From: Verrucomicrobiota bacterium
GTDB lineage: Bacteria > Verrucomicrobiota > Verrucomicrobiia > Chthoniobacterales > UBA10450
Assembly: GCA_003219115.1 (NCBI GenBank)
Contig: QHPN01000109.1
Span: 477 to 10,819, forward strand
DNA length: 10,343 nt
Reading direction: 5' to 3'
Under the pieces are notes generated by a model. It was not told the origin of the DNA. It ran no database searches and saw nothing but the letters and a program-made list of their open reading frames with translations. Position numbers and translations under genes: made by a program. Each line of letters opens with the position of its first letter. The stretch's first letter is position 1. Positions 1 to 7,311 of the stretch are shown piece after piece.

Positions 1-2014
1 ACGGCAACAATTGGACTAGCGCTTTTTGCCGATCGTCCACTTTGCGCGCCAGGATCATTTCGCGCATGGCGTCGATGCGATCACCCTCGAAAAACATGTG
101 TTCAGTCCGGCAAAGACCAATGCCGCTGGCGCCGAACGCCACCGCATTTTCCACCTGCTCTGGCGTATCGGCGTTGGTCCGCACACTCATGCGGGTGACT
201 TTGGCGCACCAATCCATCAGCCGATTGAAATTGCGATAGGTCTCCGCCTTCTGCGCGATCTTGTCGCCATGGAGCAACCCCTGAATGATTTCCGATGGGG
301 CGTTCCGCAATCGATCTGCGTAAACCGTTCCGCTCGTCCCGTCGATCGAAAGGTAATCGTCGCCTTCGCGGAACACGGTGCCGTTCACCGACATCGTTTT
401 CGCGCGGTAATCGATGTTCAGCGTCGAGGCACCGCAAATACATACCTTGCCCATTTGCCGTGCGACCAGCGCCGCGTGCGAACTGACACCGCCACGCGCG
501 GTCAGAATTCCTTCGGCCGCGATCATGCCGCGCAAATCCTCGGGTGAAGTCTCGACGCGCACGAGCAACACCTTCTCGCCCTTGTGCGCAGCCGCGGCGG
601 CGCGATCGGCGTTGAAATAAACTTTGCCCGTCGCCGCGCCGGGCCCCGCCGGGAGCCCGCTCGCGATCGCCTTTGCGCTCTTGAGGGCATTGCGATCGAA
701 GACCGGCGCCAGCACTTGATCGAGCTGATCAGCCGGCACCCGCGTGATCGCGGTTTTCCATTCAATTAATTTCTCGCGCACCATGTCACAGGCGAATTTG
801 ACTGCGGCCACACCCGTGCGTTTTCCGTTGCGGGTTTGCAGCATGAAAACCTTGCCTTCCTGAATGGTGAATTCGAAATCCTGCACATCCTTGAAATGCG
901 CCTCAAGGGCGTGTCGGATCCGCTCCAACTCGACCAGCGCTTTGGGCAGATGTTTTTTCAAATCCGCGACCGGTTCCGGTGTGCGAACGCCGGCGACGAC
1001 ATCTTCGCCTTGGGCGTTGATGAGAAACTCGCCGTAGAACACTTTCTCGCCGGTGGCAGGATCCCGGGTGAACGCGACGCCCGAACCGGAGTTGAGGCCG
1101 GTGTTACCGAAGACCATTGCCTGCACGTTCACCGCCGTGCCCCATTCCTGGGGAATGTTGTATTTCCGGCGATAGACGATGGCGCGATCGTTCATCCACG
1201 AGCCGAACACGGCGCCGATCGATCCGTAGAGCTGCTCCCAGGGATCGTTGGGAAATTGTTTGCCGGTCCGCTCTTTCACCAGCTTTTTGAAACGTGCGAC
1301 CAGCTCTCTCAAATCGCCCACGCTCAGTTTGGTATCGTCGACATCCTCCTGATGGCGCTCGTGTTTGAGCTCGTGGATCACCGTCTCGAACGGCTCGTGA
1401 TCTTCCTCGGGGCGTTTTTGCACGCCCATGACCACATCACCATACATTTGGATAAAGCGCCGATAACAATCCCACGCGAAACGTTCGTTGTTTGTCGCTT
1501 TCGCCACCACCGCTACGGTTTCGTCGTTCATGCCGAGATTGAGAATTGTATCCATCATTCCCGGCATCGAATCCCGTGCGCCCGATCGCACCGCTATCAG
1601 CAACGGCATCGCTTTGGTGTCGCCGAAGGTCGTGCCCATGATCCGTTCCATCCGGCGAACCCCTTCTTTCACCTGTGACCGCATCGCCGCGGGATAGCTG
1701 CGGTGATGCGCATAGAAATAAGTGCAGACTTCCGTCGAAATCGTGAACCCCGGCGGCACGGGCAATCCGATTCGGGTCATTTCGGCCAGGTTCGCGCCTT
1801 TGCCGCCGAGCAACCCTTTCATTTTTCCGTTTCCGTCGGCTTTACCTTCCCCGAAGTAATAAACAGACTTCGCGGCTTTGCCTCGCCCCTCGCCGCGGCG
1901 AGCAGGCTGTGAGTCCGTCCGATGGCGGACTTTGGCAGCGGTTTTTGGTCTTGTGCGACGAGCAGAAGCCGGCCGGGCAACGGCGCGGCGGGAAGCGGGA
2001 GATTTTCGAGCCAT
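1..2014 (-). CDS. ppdK: Pyruvate, phosphate dikinase (PPDK), C-terminus outside the window
   Basis: PPDK interconverts pyruvate + ATP + Pi and phosphoenolpyruvate + AMP + PPi in the cytoplasm, working in gluconeogenesis or PPi-dependent glycolysis. The minus frame is open from ATG 2014 to base 1 (about 671 codons). Seen: the ATP-grasp start YYFGEGKADG at residues 52-61 and LLGGKGANLAEMT at 68-80; SARDSMPGMMDTILNLG-type nucleotide-binding sequence; SGSGVAFTRDPATGE; and the swivelling-domain phosphohistidine motif LTARGGVSSHAALVAR, with the catalytic His near residue 513 (codon 478-476). That His is about residue 455 in the Clostridium symbiosum enzyme. The difference comes from an N-terminal extension of about 48 residues rich in Arg, Lys, Ala and Pro. 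The next in-frame Met (residue 65) would remove part of the domain, so ATG 2014 is preferred. No Shine-Dalgarno site is visible. A promoter lies 30-60 bp upstream. The PEP/pyruvate-binding barrel (about 250 residues) is not in the window. Family assignment is very secure. Confidence 0.96.
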   Translation of the reverse strand, partial: MARKSPASRRAVARPASARRTRPKTAAKVRHRTDSQPARRGEGRGKAAKSVYYFGEGKADGNGKMKGLLGGKGANLAEMTRIGLPVPPGFTISTEVCTYFYAHHRSYPAAMRSQVKEGVRRMERIMGTTFGDTKAMPLLIAVRSGARDSMPGMMDTILNLGMNDETVAVVAKATNNERFAWDCYRRFIQMYGDVVMGVQKRPEEDHEPFETVIHELKHERHQEDVDDTKLSVGDLRELVARFKKLVKERTGKQFPNDPWEQLYGSIGAVFGSWMNDRAIVYRRKYNIPQEWGTAVNVQAMVFGNTGLNSGSGVAFTRDPATGEKVFYGEFLINAQGEDVVAGVRTPEPVADLKKHLPKALVELERIRHALEAHFKDVQDFEFTIQEGKVFMLQTRNGKRTGVAAVKFACDMVREKLIEWKTAITRVPADQLDQVLAPVFDRNALKSAKAIASGLPAGPGAATGKVYFNADRAAAAAHKGEKVLLVRVETSPEDLRGMIAAEGILTARGGVSSHAALVARQMGKVCICGASTLNIDYRAKTMSVNGTVFREGDDYLSIDGTSGTVYADRLRNAPSEIIQGLLHGDKIAQKAETYRNFNRLMDWCAKVTRMSVRTNADTPEQVENAVAFGASGIGLCRTEHMFFEGDRIDAMREMILARKVDDRQKALVQLLP

Positions 2015-2044
2015 GAAAAGGAGAGATTGTGACCGGAGCGCGGC

Positions 2045-2072
2045 AAAATAGTTCCGCGAGTCGACGTGTCAA
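2045..2072 (-). promoter_or_regulatory. Candidate sigma-70 promoter of ppdK
   Basis: On the minus strand there is a perfect -35 hexamer TTGACA (2072-2067), a 16-bp spacer, and the -10-like hexamer TATTTT (2050-2045; four of six consensus bases). The predicted start of transcription is near 2038, giving a leader of about 24 nt before ATG 2014. It sits in the 100-bp gap between the PUR-like gene and ppdK, so ppdK probably has its own promoter even if it is also read from rnr. Based on sequence match only. Confidence 0.55.
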
Positions 2073-2114
2073 CGCGCTCTCAACGCGATGTTTCGGTTCG
2101 AATCGTGAGGAATC

Positions 2115-2324
2115 TTATGCCGGTGCCTGCTCCGTGGCGGCAAGCACGTCCTCGATGGCGGCAGTGAACTCGTTCGTCCCGGTGCTCGGGACGATGATGG
2201 TATTTCGCCGGCCATGGGCTTCCTCGGTAATGCGAAGGAATCTTCCCCGATCGTTTTCACGGAATTCCACATAAAAGTGCTTCCGTTCGATCTGGACCTC
2301 CTTCGCTTCGATAATATTGTCCAT
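2115..2324 (-). CDS. Small PUR-domain (DUF3276-like) nucleic-acid-binding protein
   Basis: This 69-residue protein matches the pattern of a single PUR repeat: beta strands around KHFYVEFREN (15-24), GRFLRITEEA (27-36) and NTIIVPSTG (41-49), followed by a helix NEFTAAIEDVLAATE (51-65). Bacterial proteins of this type (the PUR-alpha-like/DUF3276 group, including Borrelia BpuR) dimerise to form one PUR fold that binds single-stranded RNA or DNA. The gene lies 97 bp downstream of rnr and 100 bp upstream of ppdK on the same strand. Its place directly behind an exoribonuclease gene fits a role in RNA binding, but that is inference. The ATG at 2324 has no visible Shine-Dalgarno site; the stop is TAA. 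The assignment rests on pattern recognition of a short protein, so it is likely but not certain. Confidence 0.75.
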   Translation of the reverse strand: MDNIIEAKEVQIERKHFYVEFRENDRGRFLRITEEAHGRRNTIIVPSTGTNEFTAAIEDVLAATEQAPA

Positions 2325-2421
2325 GTAGGGCGGCAGTCTGGCAGCCCGGGGAACTTTGTGGAAGCAAAAAATTTACCTAAATTTCACGACCCAAAAGGCT
2401 AACATTTGGCTGCCGGCTTCG

Positions 2422-4608
2422 TCACCGGCGGTGTTTGCGCGGTGGCCGATTTGGACCGGGTCTCAGATCGGCGATCGCAAAATCGATTTGTCGCTTAAAT
2501 TGATCTACCCGGGCGACATGCAGGCGCAACTTATCGCCCACGGCGAACCGCCGGCGGTGTTGCCGTCCGACAAAACGGCGCTGGCTTGGCGAAAACACAT
2601 AAAAGTCATCCGCCAGGGTCGAGACATGGACCAAACCAGTCAGCAAAATCTCCGGCAGCTCGACCAGGAGACCGTAGTTGCGGACATCGATTACGACCGC
2701 GTCGAATACCTGCGGGTCGCGGGCTTGCAATTGTGACTCGAAGAACTCCAGCTTTTTCATTTTCACGGCGTCGATTTCGGCTTCGGCGGCGTTGCGTTCC
2801 GTGTCTGAAATGTGATCGGCGATGGCCGAGAGCTGCGAAGTCGCCCGAGAACTTCTGCGCGAGACATCGCGATCGGCTAAAGCACGATGTACTTCAAGGT
2901 CCGCATAACGCCGGATCGGACTGGTAAAATGGGCATAGTTGACTTTGGCCAGACCATAATGACCTAGCGGCATCATGGCGTATCGTGCCCGCTTCAAACT
3001 CTTGAGCAGCCCAATCTTGAGCGGATGCTCTTCCGCAGTTCCCCGGATCGCCGCGAGTAGTTTTTGCACCTCGTCGCGGTGTGTCAGATCGCCGACTCGA
3101 ATCCCGTGGGCCAGCACAAACTCACGAAATTCGACCAGCCGCTCCGCCTCGGGATTTTCGTGCACGCGATAAATCGTCGGGATCCCGCGGTTTTTCAGTT
3201 CCCGGGCCACCGCTTCGTTTGCCGCCAGCATGAATTCCTCGATCAATTGATGCGACTCATCATTGTCGACTCGCTCAAACCGAATCGGCTTGCCCATTTT
3301 ATCGACGACCACCTTTACCTCTGGCATGTCCAGATCGAGCGAACCGTGTTCGAAGCGTTTTCTGCGCAGCAACGCTGCTAGCTTCCAGGCCGTGTGCAAC
3401 CGTTCGCTTAGTTCGTCGCGCGCCGAACTTTTTAGAATTGCGAATGCCTGTTTGTACGTGAGCCGATGCCCGCTGCGGATGACGGTTCGCGCAAAACGGG
3501 TCTGACGCATCCGGCCGTTGCGGTCGAATTGCAGGAAAACCGAATGGGTCAGGCGATCGACATGCGGATTCAAGCTGCAAACACCGTTGCTTAACCGCTC
3601 GGGCAACATCGGAATCACGCGGTCGGGCAAATAAACACTGTTGCCGCGGCGCTGCGCTTCGCGGTCGAGCGCACTGCCGGGCCGGACATACGCGCTCACG
3701 TCCGCGATGTGAACGCTAAGCTGCCAGCCGCCTTTGATTTCTTCGACCTGAATGGCGTCGTCGAAATCGCGGGCATCATCGGGATCGATGGTCACGATGA
3801 ATTGCTGGCGTAGATCCTCGCGACCGTCGATCAGAGTGACTGTTTCCGGAATCGCGGATGCTTCCTCGAGAACCGCCTTTGGAAATTCGAGCGGCAGATG
3901 GTATTTCCGGATAATCGAGAGGATGTCAACGCCGGGCGCAGTGCGCGGTCCGAGCCATTCAATGATTTTTCCTTCCGGATTGACGTGCCGCGATTCCCAG
4001 GCCTCAAGCCGGACAACAACTTTGTCGTCAACTGTAGCGGCGGTCTGTGAGCGCCGTGCCGCCGTTACCGTCGGCATTTGCACATAAATGTTGTGAACTA
4101 GTCGCGGGTCGTCTGGCACAACGTAGAAGAAATTGCGCGTCTGCTGTAATGTGCCGACGATCGTTTCGTTCGCGCGCGTCAGGATTCGGATGATGCGACC
4201 CTCGGCCCGCGGCGTGCGCGCCCGGGACAATTCCGCGCCGCGAATAATGCGCGCGACCACACGGTCACCGTGCATGGCGGTGCCAGTGTTCTCAGCCGCG
4301 ATAAAAAGATCGGCCTGACCCGGTTTTTCGTTGGTCAGAAAAGCGTAGCCGGCCTCATGCACACTCAACGTTCCGGTGACGAGATCCGCCGCATCGGGCA
4401 AGACATATCGATTTTTTCGAATCCGTGCGATTTCACCCTCTTGTTCCAAGTCGCGGAGTGCTCGCCGTACTTCCTTCCGTCGCGCCGCGTCGTAGCCAAG
4501 CGCGTCGGCGATTTCGACTTTATCCAGCGGCCGATATTTTGGGTCACGAATTAACCGCAGAATCTCTGTGCGTAAATCGTCATCCGCCGTTTTCTTTTTA
4601 CCTGCCAT
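2422..4608 (-). CDS. rnr: Ribonuclease R (RNB/S1 family 3'-5' exoribonuclease)
   Basis: RNase R is a processive 3'-5' hydrolytic exoribonuclease that degrades structured RNA, rRNA fragments and mRNA. The 728-residue protein shows the full domain order: a winged-helix N-terminus (about 10-70), two cold-shock-type OB folds (about 75-210), the RNB catalytic domain (about 270-590) and an S1 domain (about 633-712). The metal-binding motif DPDDARDFDDA places Asp275, Asp281, Asp283 and Asp284 where the catalytic Asp residues of E. coli RNase R lie. NSVYLPDRVIPMLPERLSN and AKVNYAHFTSPIRRYADL are further RNB signatures. The C-terminus is only a short basic tail (RPPRKHRR), much shorter than the Lys-rich tail of the 813-residue E. 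coli enzyme. The ATG at 4608 starts MAGKKKTADD and lacks a Shine-Dalgarno site. It is first in a minus-strand run with the PUR-like gene and ppdK, and may be preceded by an 18-codon ORF. Confidence 0.97.
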   Translation of the reverse strand: MAGKKKTADDDLRTEILRLIRDPKYRPLDKVEIADALGYDAARRKEVRRALRDLEQEGEIARIRKNRYVLPDAADLVTGTLSVHEAGYAFLTNEKPGQADLFIAAENTGTAMHGDRVVARIIRGAELSRARTPRAEGRIIRILTRANETIVGTLQQTRNFFYVVPDDPRLVHNIYVQMPTVTAARRSQTAATVDDKVVVRLEAWESRHVNPEGKIIEWLGPRTAPGVDILSIIRKYHLPLEFPKAVLEEASAIPETVTLIDGREDLRQQFIVTIDPDDARDFDDAIQVEEIKGGWQLSVHIADVSAYVRPGSALDREAQRRGNSVYLPDRVIPMLPERLSNGVCSLNPHVDRLTHSVFLQFDRNGRMRQTRFARTVIRSGHRLTYKQAFAILKSSARDELSERLHTAWKLAALLRRKRFEHGSLDLDMPEVKVVVDKMGKPIRFERVDNDESHQLIEEFMLAANEAVARELKNRGIPTIYRVHENPEAERLVEFREFVLAHGIRVGDLTHRDEVQKLLAAIRGTAEEHPLKIGLLKSLKRARYAMMPLGHYGLAKVNYAHFTSPIRRYADLEVHRALADRDVSRRSSRATSQLSAIADHISDTERNAAEAEIDAVKMKKLEFFESQLQARDPQVFDAVVIDVRNYGLLVELPEILLTGLVHVSTLADDFYVFSPSQRRFVGRQHRRRFAVGDKLRLHVARVDQFKRQIDFAIADLRPGPNRPPRKHRR

Positions 4609-4652
4609 GGTGACACAACGTTGCGTTGTTCCCGGTTTTGCTCCAGCGGAAG

Positions 4653-4709
4653 TTACGCTTCCGGCGCCGTCAGCAGGTAATCGCCAACCGGCACTTCATA
4701 AATGGGCAT
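4653..4709 (-). CDS. Possible 18-codon leader ORF or gene remnant upstream of rnr
   Basis: The minus strand encodes MPIYEVPVGDYLLTAPEA and a TAA stop, 44 bp upstream of the rnr start. An in-frame TAA directly precedes the ATG, so the ORF cannot be longer. Most codons end in G or C, as in neighbouring genes, and the peptide looks protein-like. It could be a leader peptide affecting rnr, or the last codons of a longer gene broken by the inverted-repeat element that starts 24 bp further upstream. No Shine-Dalgarno site is visible. I recognise no family. Confidence 0.25.
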   Translation of the reverse strand: MPIYEVPVGDYLLTAPEA

Positions 4710-4732
4710 TTAAGCTCGCACCCTCATAACGA

Positions 4733-4847
4733 GTCATCCCGAGTCGCGCAGACGATGAGGGATCTCACGACAACGCTATGAACACCCAATCAAAGTTTGT
4801 GTGATCAACCATCATTGGTGAGATCCCTCGCTTCCGCTCGGGATGAC
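4733..4847. repeat. Inverted-repeat intergenic element with GTCATCCCGAG ends
   Basis: The left arm (4733-4768) begins GTCATCCCGAG and ends GAGGGATCTCAC. The right arm (4818-4847) is GTGAGATCCCTC, then seven bases, then CTCGGGATGAC. The outer 11 and inner 12 bases of the arms pair perfectly; the linkers between them differ (13 against 7 bases). About 49 bp separate the arms. Very similar GTCATCCYGAG...GGATCTC sequences are, from general knowledge, dispersed repeats in many soil bacterial genomes. Mobility or a function is not shown by this copy alone. Confidence 0.8.
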
Positions 4848-4953
4848 AAAACATGCGCGCGCGCCGCGCGATTGACGTGACAGGATTTACCCCCTTGATC
4901 GCACCGCCCGTTCACCCGCTTGACCGCATCCACGTACCGTCAAAGTTTAATTC

Positions 4954-5463
4954 ATGAAACCGATCTTGTTCGCCCTTGCGATTTTCTTTGGGACAAACCT
5001 TACAATGAACGCCGCCGCTTCGATTTCGATCGCCAGTCCTGCTTTTCAATCCGGTGCCGAGATTCCCGCGAAATTTACCTGCAACGGAGCAAATGTGAAT
5101 CCTGAGCTGAAGATCAGTGGCGTTCCCAACCAGGCGACATCGCTCGTGCTCATTGTCGATGATCCGGATGCGCCGCGCGGTTTGTTCACGCATTGGATCG
5201 TCTGGAACCTCGATCTGAAAACGACGGATATCGCCGAGAATAGCGCGCCGGCCGGCGGCATCCAGGGCACGAACGATTTTGGAAAGCGCAATTACGGTGG
5301 TCCGTGTCCGCCCTCTGGCACACATCGCTATTTTTTCAAAATCTTCGCGCTCGATACCAAGCTGGAGTTGAAACCGAGCGCTCGTCGCGCCGAACTCGAT
5401 GCCGCGATGAAGGGACACGTTCTCGCACAAGGCGAATTGATGGCCCGCTATTCCCACAAGTAA
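4954..5463 (+). CDS. YbhB/YbcL family PEBP-like protein, exported
   Basis: The 169-residue protein belongs to the bacterial phosphatidylethanolamine-binding protein/Raf-kinase-inhibitor-like family (YbhB/YbcL). Seen: ISIASPAFQSGAEIPAKFTCNG (about 24-45), NPELKISGVP, the ligand-pocket motif DDPDAP (68-73) followed by FTHWIVWNL (77-85), and GGPCPPSGTHRYFFKIFALD (115-134), all in the family order. The first 22 residues (KPILFALAIFFG then small residues ending NAAA) look like a cleavable signal peptide, suggesting periplasmic location. The cellular role of this family in bacteria is poorly defined; ligand binding or protease/kinase modulation has been proposed for relatives. It stands alone, diverging from rnr and 127 bp upstream of folP on the same strand. 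There is no Shine-Dalgarno site before ATG 4954. Confidence 0.93.
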   Translation: MKPILFALAIFFGTNLTMNAAASISIASPAFQSGAEIPAKFTCNGANVNPELKISGVPNQATSLVLIVDDPDAPRGLFTHWIVWNLDLKTTDIAENSAPAGGIQGTNDFGKRNYGGPCPPSGTHRYFFKIFALDTKLELKPSARRAELDAAMKGHVLAQGELMARYSHK

Positions 5464-5498
5464 TTTGTAGCGGCGACGCCCTCTCCCTCCGGCGCACG

Positions 5499-5512
5499 CG
5501 AGCGCGCGCTCG
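5499..5512. repeat. Perfect 14-bp palindrome CGAGCGCGCGCTCG
   Basis: A perfect self-complementary 14-mer sits in the 127-bp gap between the PEBP-like gene and folP. It has no following T-run, so it is not a classic intrinsic terminator. It could be a hairpin slowing transcription out of the upstream gene, a protein site, or a chance result of the CG-rich composition. Confidence 0.4.
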
Positions 5513-5590
5513 CCCCCCGGAATCACTCGCCACGCCACACGGCATTCTCACCGCCTCGAATAATTCGCCGCGCGTGGTAGTCTCACTTGT

Positions 5591-6436
5591 ATGGGTGTGA
5601 CGAAATGGAAAATCGCGGGCGAGGTTTTCGATTTCTCGATCCGCGGCTGGATCATGGGCGTCTTGAATGTCACGCCTGATTCGTTTTCCGACGGCGGTAG
5701 ATTTTTTCAGTCCTCGCAGCCGCTCACCCAGGCGAGAAAAATGATCGCGGCCGCCGCCGATATCATCGATATCGGCGGCGAATCAACGCGGCCGGGTGCC
5801 GAACCGGTCGATGTCGCGGAAGAAAAACGTCGCGTCATTCCTGTTATTAAGGAACTCGCCGGCGAAGCGTTGATTTCGATCGATACCTCGAAGGCGGAAG
5901 TGGCTGCCGCGGCTTTGGATGCGGGTGCGAAAATCGTCAACGACGTCACGGGCGGTCGCGGTGACAAGGCAATGTGGCCGCTACTTGCCGAACGGGGCGC
6001 GGGTTTCATCATCATGCACATGCAAGGCACGCCACGAACGATGCAACGCGCGCCTTCCTACCGCGATGTCGTTGGCGAAGTAGCCGATTTTTTTCGACAA
6101 CAATATGACTGCGCCGTAAAGTTCGGTGCTGATCCAATGACGCTCGCGTTCGATCCGGGAATCGGGTTCGGAAAAACGCTCGAGCACAATCTCTCGTTGC
6201 TGAAAAATCTGCCACGCCTTCGCGTCCACGATCGGCCGCTTGTTATTGGAGTATCGCGCAAGTCTTTTCTCGGCAAAATTTCCGGGCATAACGGCTCGAT
6301 TCACCACCGGCTATTGCCCACGGTCGCGTTTACCTCCTTGCTGCGAATGAACGGCGCCGATGTTTTGCGCGTGCATGATGTGGAAGAGAATGTGGAAGCG
6401 CTGCGCATCGCCGACGCGCTTCGGAGTGCGCCATGA
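5591..6436 (+). CDS. folP: Dihydropteroate synthase
   Basis: FolP condenses 6-hydroxymethyl-7,8-dihydropterin pyrophosphate with p-aminobenzoate to give 7,8-dihydropteroate in folate synthesis, and is the sulfonamide target. The 281-residue protein shows every family block: MGVLNVTPDSFSDGG (22-36), DIGGESTRPGA (60-70), ISIDTSK (95-101), IVNDVTGG (115-122), MHMQGTPRTMQ (142-152), the pterin-binding DPGIGFGK (188-195), GVSRKSF (220-226) and LRVHDV (259-264). Length is normal. There is no Shine-Dalgarno site before ATG 5591. A -10-like TAGTCT at 5578-5583, seven bases before the ATG, would suit a leaderless mRNA. The stop overlaps the cdaA start (ATGA), so the two are translationally coupled in one operon. 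Confidence 0.97.
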   Translation: MGVTKWKIAGEVFDFSIRGWIMGVLNVTPDSFSDGGRFFQSSQPLTQARKMIAAAADIIDIGGESTRPGAEPVDVAEEKRRVIPVIKELAGEALISIDTSKAEVAAAALDAGAKIVNDVTGGRGDKAMWPLLAERGAGFIIMHMQGTPRTMQRAPSYRDVVGEVADFFRQQYDCAVKFGADPMTLAFDPGIGFGKTLEHNLSLLKNLPRLRVHDRPLVIGVSRKSFLGKISGHNGSIHHRLLPTVAFTSLLRMNGADVLRVHDVEENVEALRIADALRSAP

Positions 6437-7311
6437 TCAATCGCATCATTCACCTTATCGCCCTCGGCTGGCGTAGTGCCTTCGAAATCGTACTGCTGAC
6501 GGTGGTAATTTATTATGGCTACCTCTATTTCCGGGGAACCCGTGGCGCGAAAGTGCTCACCGGGCTCGCCATCGTCTTCCTCGCCCTCACGCTTATCTCG
6601 ACTCTGCTGAAACTCGCCGTTATCGGCTGGATCCTTCGCAGCTTCTCCGTCTTTCTCGCCATCGCCCTGGTGGTAATTTTCCAGCCGGAACTTCGGCGCG
6701 CCCTGGCGGAACTGGGCGGGCATCCCATTTTTTCCCTCAGCGGCGAGAAACGGGAAATGGTTCACGACCTGGCCGAAGCTGTGACACAACTCTCCAGTAA
6801 ACAATTCGGCGCCCTGATCGCGATCGAACGAGACACTTCCATCCGCGTTTACGAGGAAACAGGCGTTCAACTCGAAGCCGATTTCTCCGTCGAGTTGCTA
6901 CTCACCATTTTTCATCCCAAGACCGCTTTGCACGACGGCGGTGTCATTGTTCGGAATGGCCGGGTTGCGGCGGCGGCGTGCATTTTTCCGGTCAGCCAAC
7001 GCGAAACGCTCGATCGCACTCTCGGTTTGCGGCATCGCGCCGGTTTGGGGTTAACCGAGGAATCCGATGCTATCGCGATCGTGATCTCGGAAGAGAGCGG
7101 GGGAATTTCGATTTGTCATCGCCGCCGAATCGAGCGTGATTTCAATCCAGAGACGTTCCGCAAACGGATCGGCGAAATTTTACTGCAGGGATCTTATGAT
7201 GAAGAAACTGATTCTGAAAAATTGGCAGGCGAAAATCATCTCGCTCCTGCTCGCGGGCACGCTTTGGTATCTGATCAAAAAGAACGTGGCAACGACCCCA
7301 TCGCCGTCTGA
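6433..7311 (+). CDS. cdaA: Diadenylate cyclase CdaA (c-di-AMP synthase)
   Basis: CdaA joins two ATP into c-di-AMP, a second messenger for osmotic, potassium and cell-wall control, at the cytoplasmic membrane. The 292-residue protein has three predicted membrane helices (about 16-32, 41-60 and 65-84) and a DisA_N catalytic domain (about 100-235). Catalytic motifs are LHDGGVIVRNG (167-176; DGG in place of the more common DGA), GLRHRAGLG (198-206, the RHR motif) and VISEESGGIS (217-226). The start overlaps the folP stop by 4 bp, with GGAG six bases upstream. The C-terminal 38 or so residues (from SYDEETD, about 254) overlap a small membrane-protein gene in another frame and look less conserved, so this tail may have arisen by loss of an earlier stop. 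The folP-cdaA pairing suggests joint expression rather than a shared pathway. Confidence 0.95.
   Translation: MINRIIHLIALGWRSAFEIVLLTVVIYYGYLYFRGTRGAKVLTGLAIVFLALTLISTLLKLAVIGWILRSFSVFLAIALVVIFQPELRRALAELGGHPIFSLSGEKREMVHDLAEAVTQLSSKQFGALIAIERDTSIRVYEETGVQLEADFSVELLLTIFHPKTALHDGGVIVRNGRVAAAACIFPVSQRETLDRTLGLRHRAGLGLTEESDAIAIVISEESGGISICHRRRIERDFNPETFRKRIGEILLQGSYDEETDSEKLAGENHLAPARGHALVSDQKERGNDPIAV

Larger units (their letters stand above)
4609..4953. other. Intergenic region between divergent rnr and the PEBP-like gene
   Basis: This 345-bp divergent spacer holds the 18-codon minus-strand ORF, the 115-bp inverted-repeat element at 4733-4847, and an alternating CG tract at 4855-4870. A weak plus-strand promoter-like pair occurs at 4872-4877 (TTGACG) and 4895-4900 (TTGATC), spaced by 17 bp. 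The rnr-proximal part also has the near-palindrome ACACAACGTTGCGTTGT. No larger gene is present. Confidence 0.6.

Noticed and set aside
26..547. 173-codon plus-strand ORF at the left edge
   Set aside because: Antisense to the PPDK phosphohistidine region; high GC at codon ends of ppdK keeps this opposite frame open by chance.
836..1678. 280-codon plus-strand ORF
   Set aside because: It lies wholly antisense to ppdK, whose frame carries clear conserved motifs. The translated protein shows no recognisable domain.
2412..2428. GCCGG...CCGGC hairpin at the end of rnr as a terminator
   Set aside because: Only a five-bp stem overlapping the stop codon, with no convincing T-run on the rnr strand.
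4855..4870. Alternating CG tract as a Z-DNA or regulatory site
   Set aside because: Short and in a GC-rich spacer; composition alone can explain it.
4912..5538. 208-codon minus-strand ORF
   Set aside because: It is antisense to the PEBP-like gene, which has the family motifs and a signal peptide. The antisense product is Arg-rich and matches nothing I know.
6301..6870. 189-codon minus-strand ORF spanning the folP/cdaA junction
   Set aside because: Antisense to the conserved ends of folP and cdaA; no domain seen.
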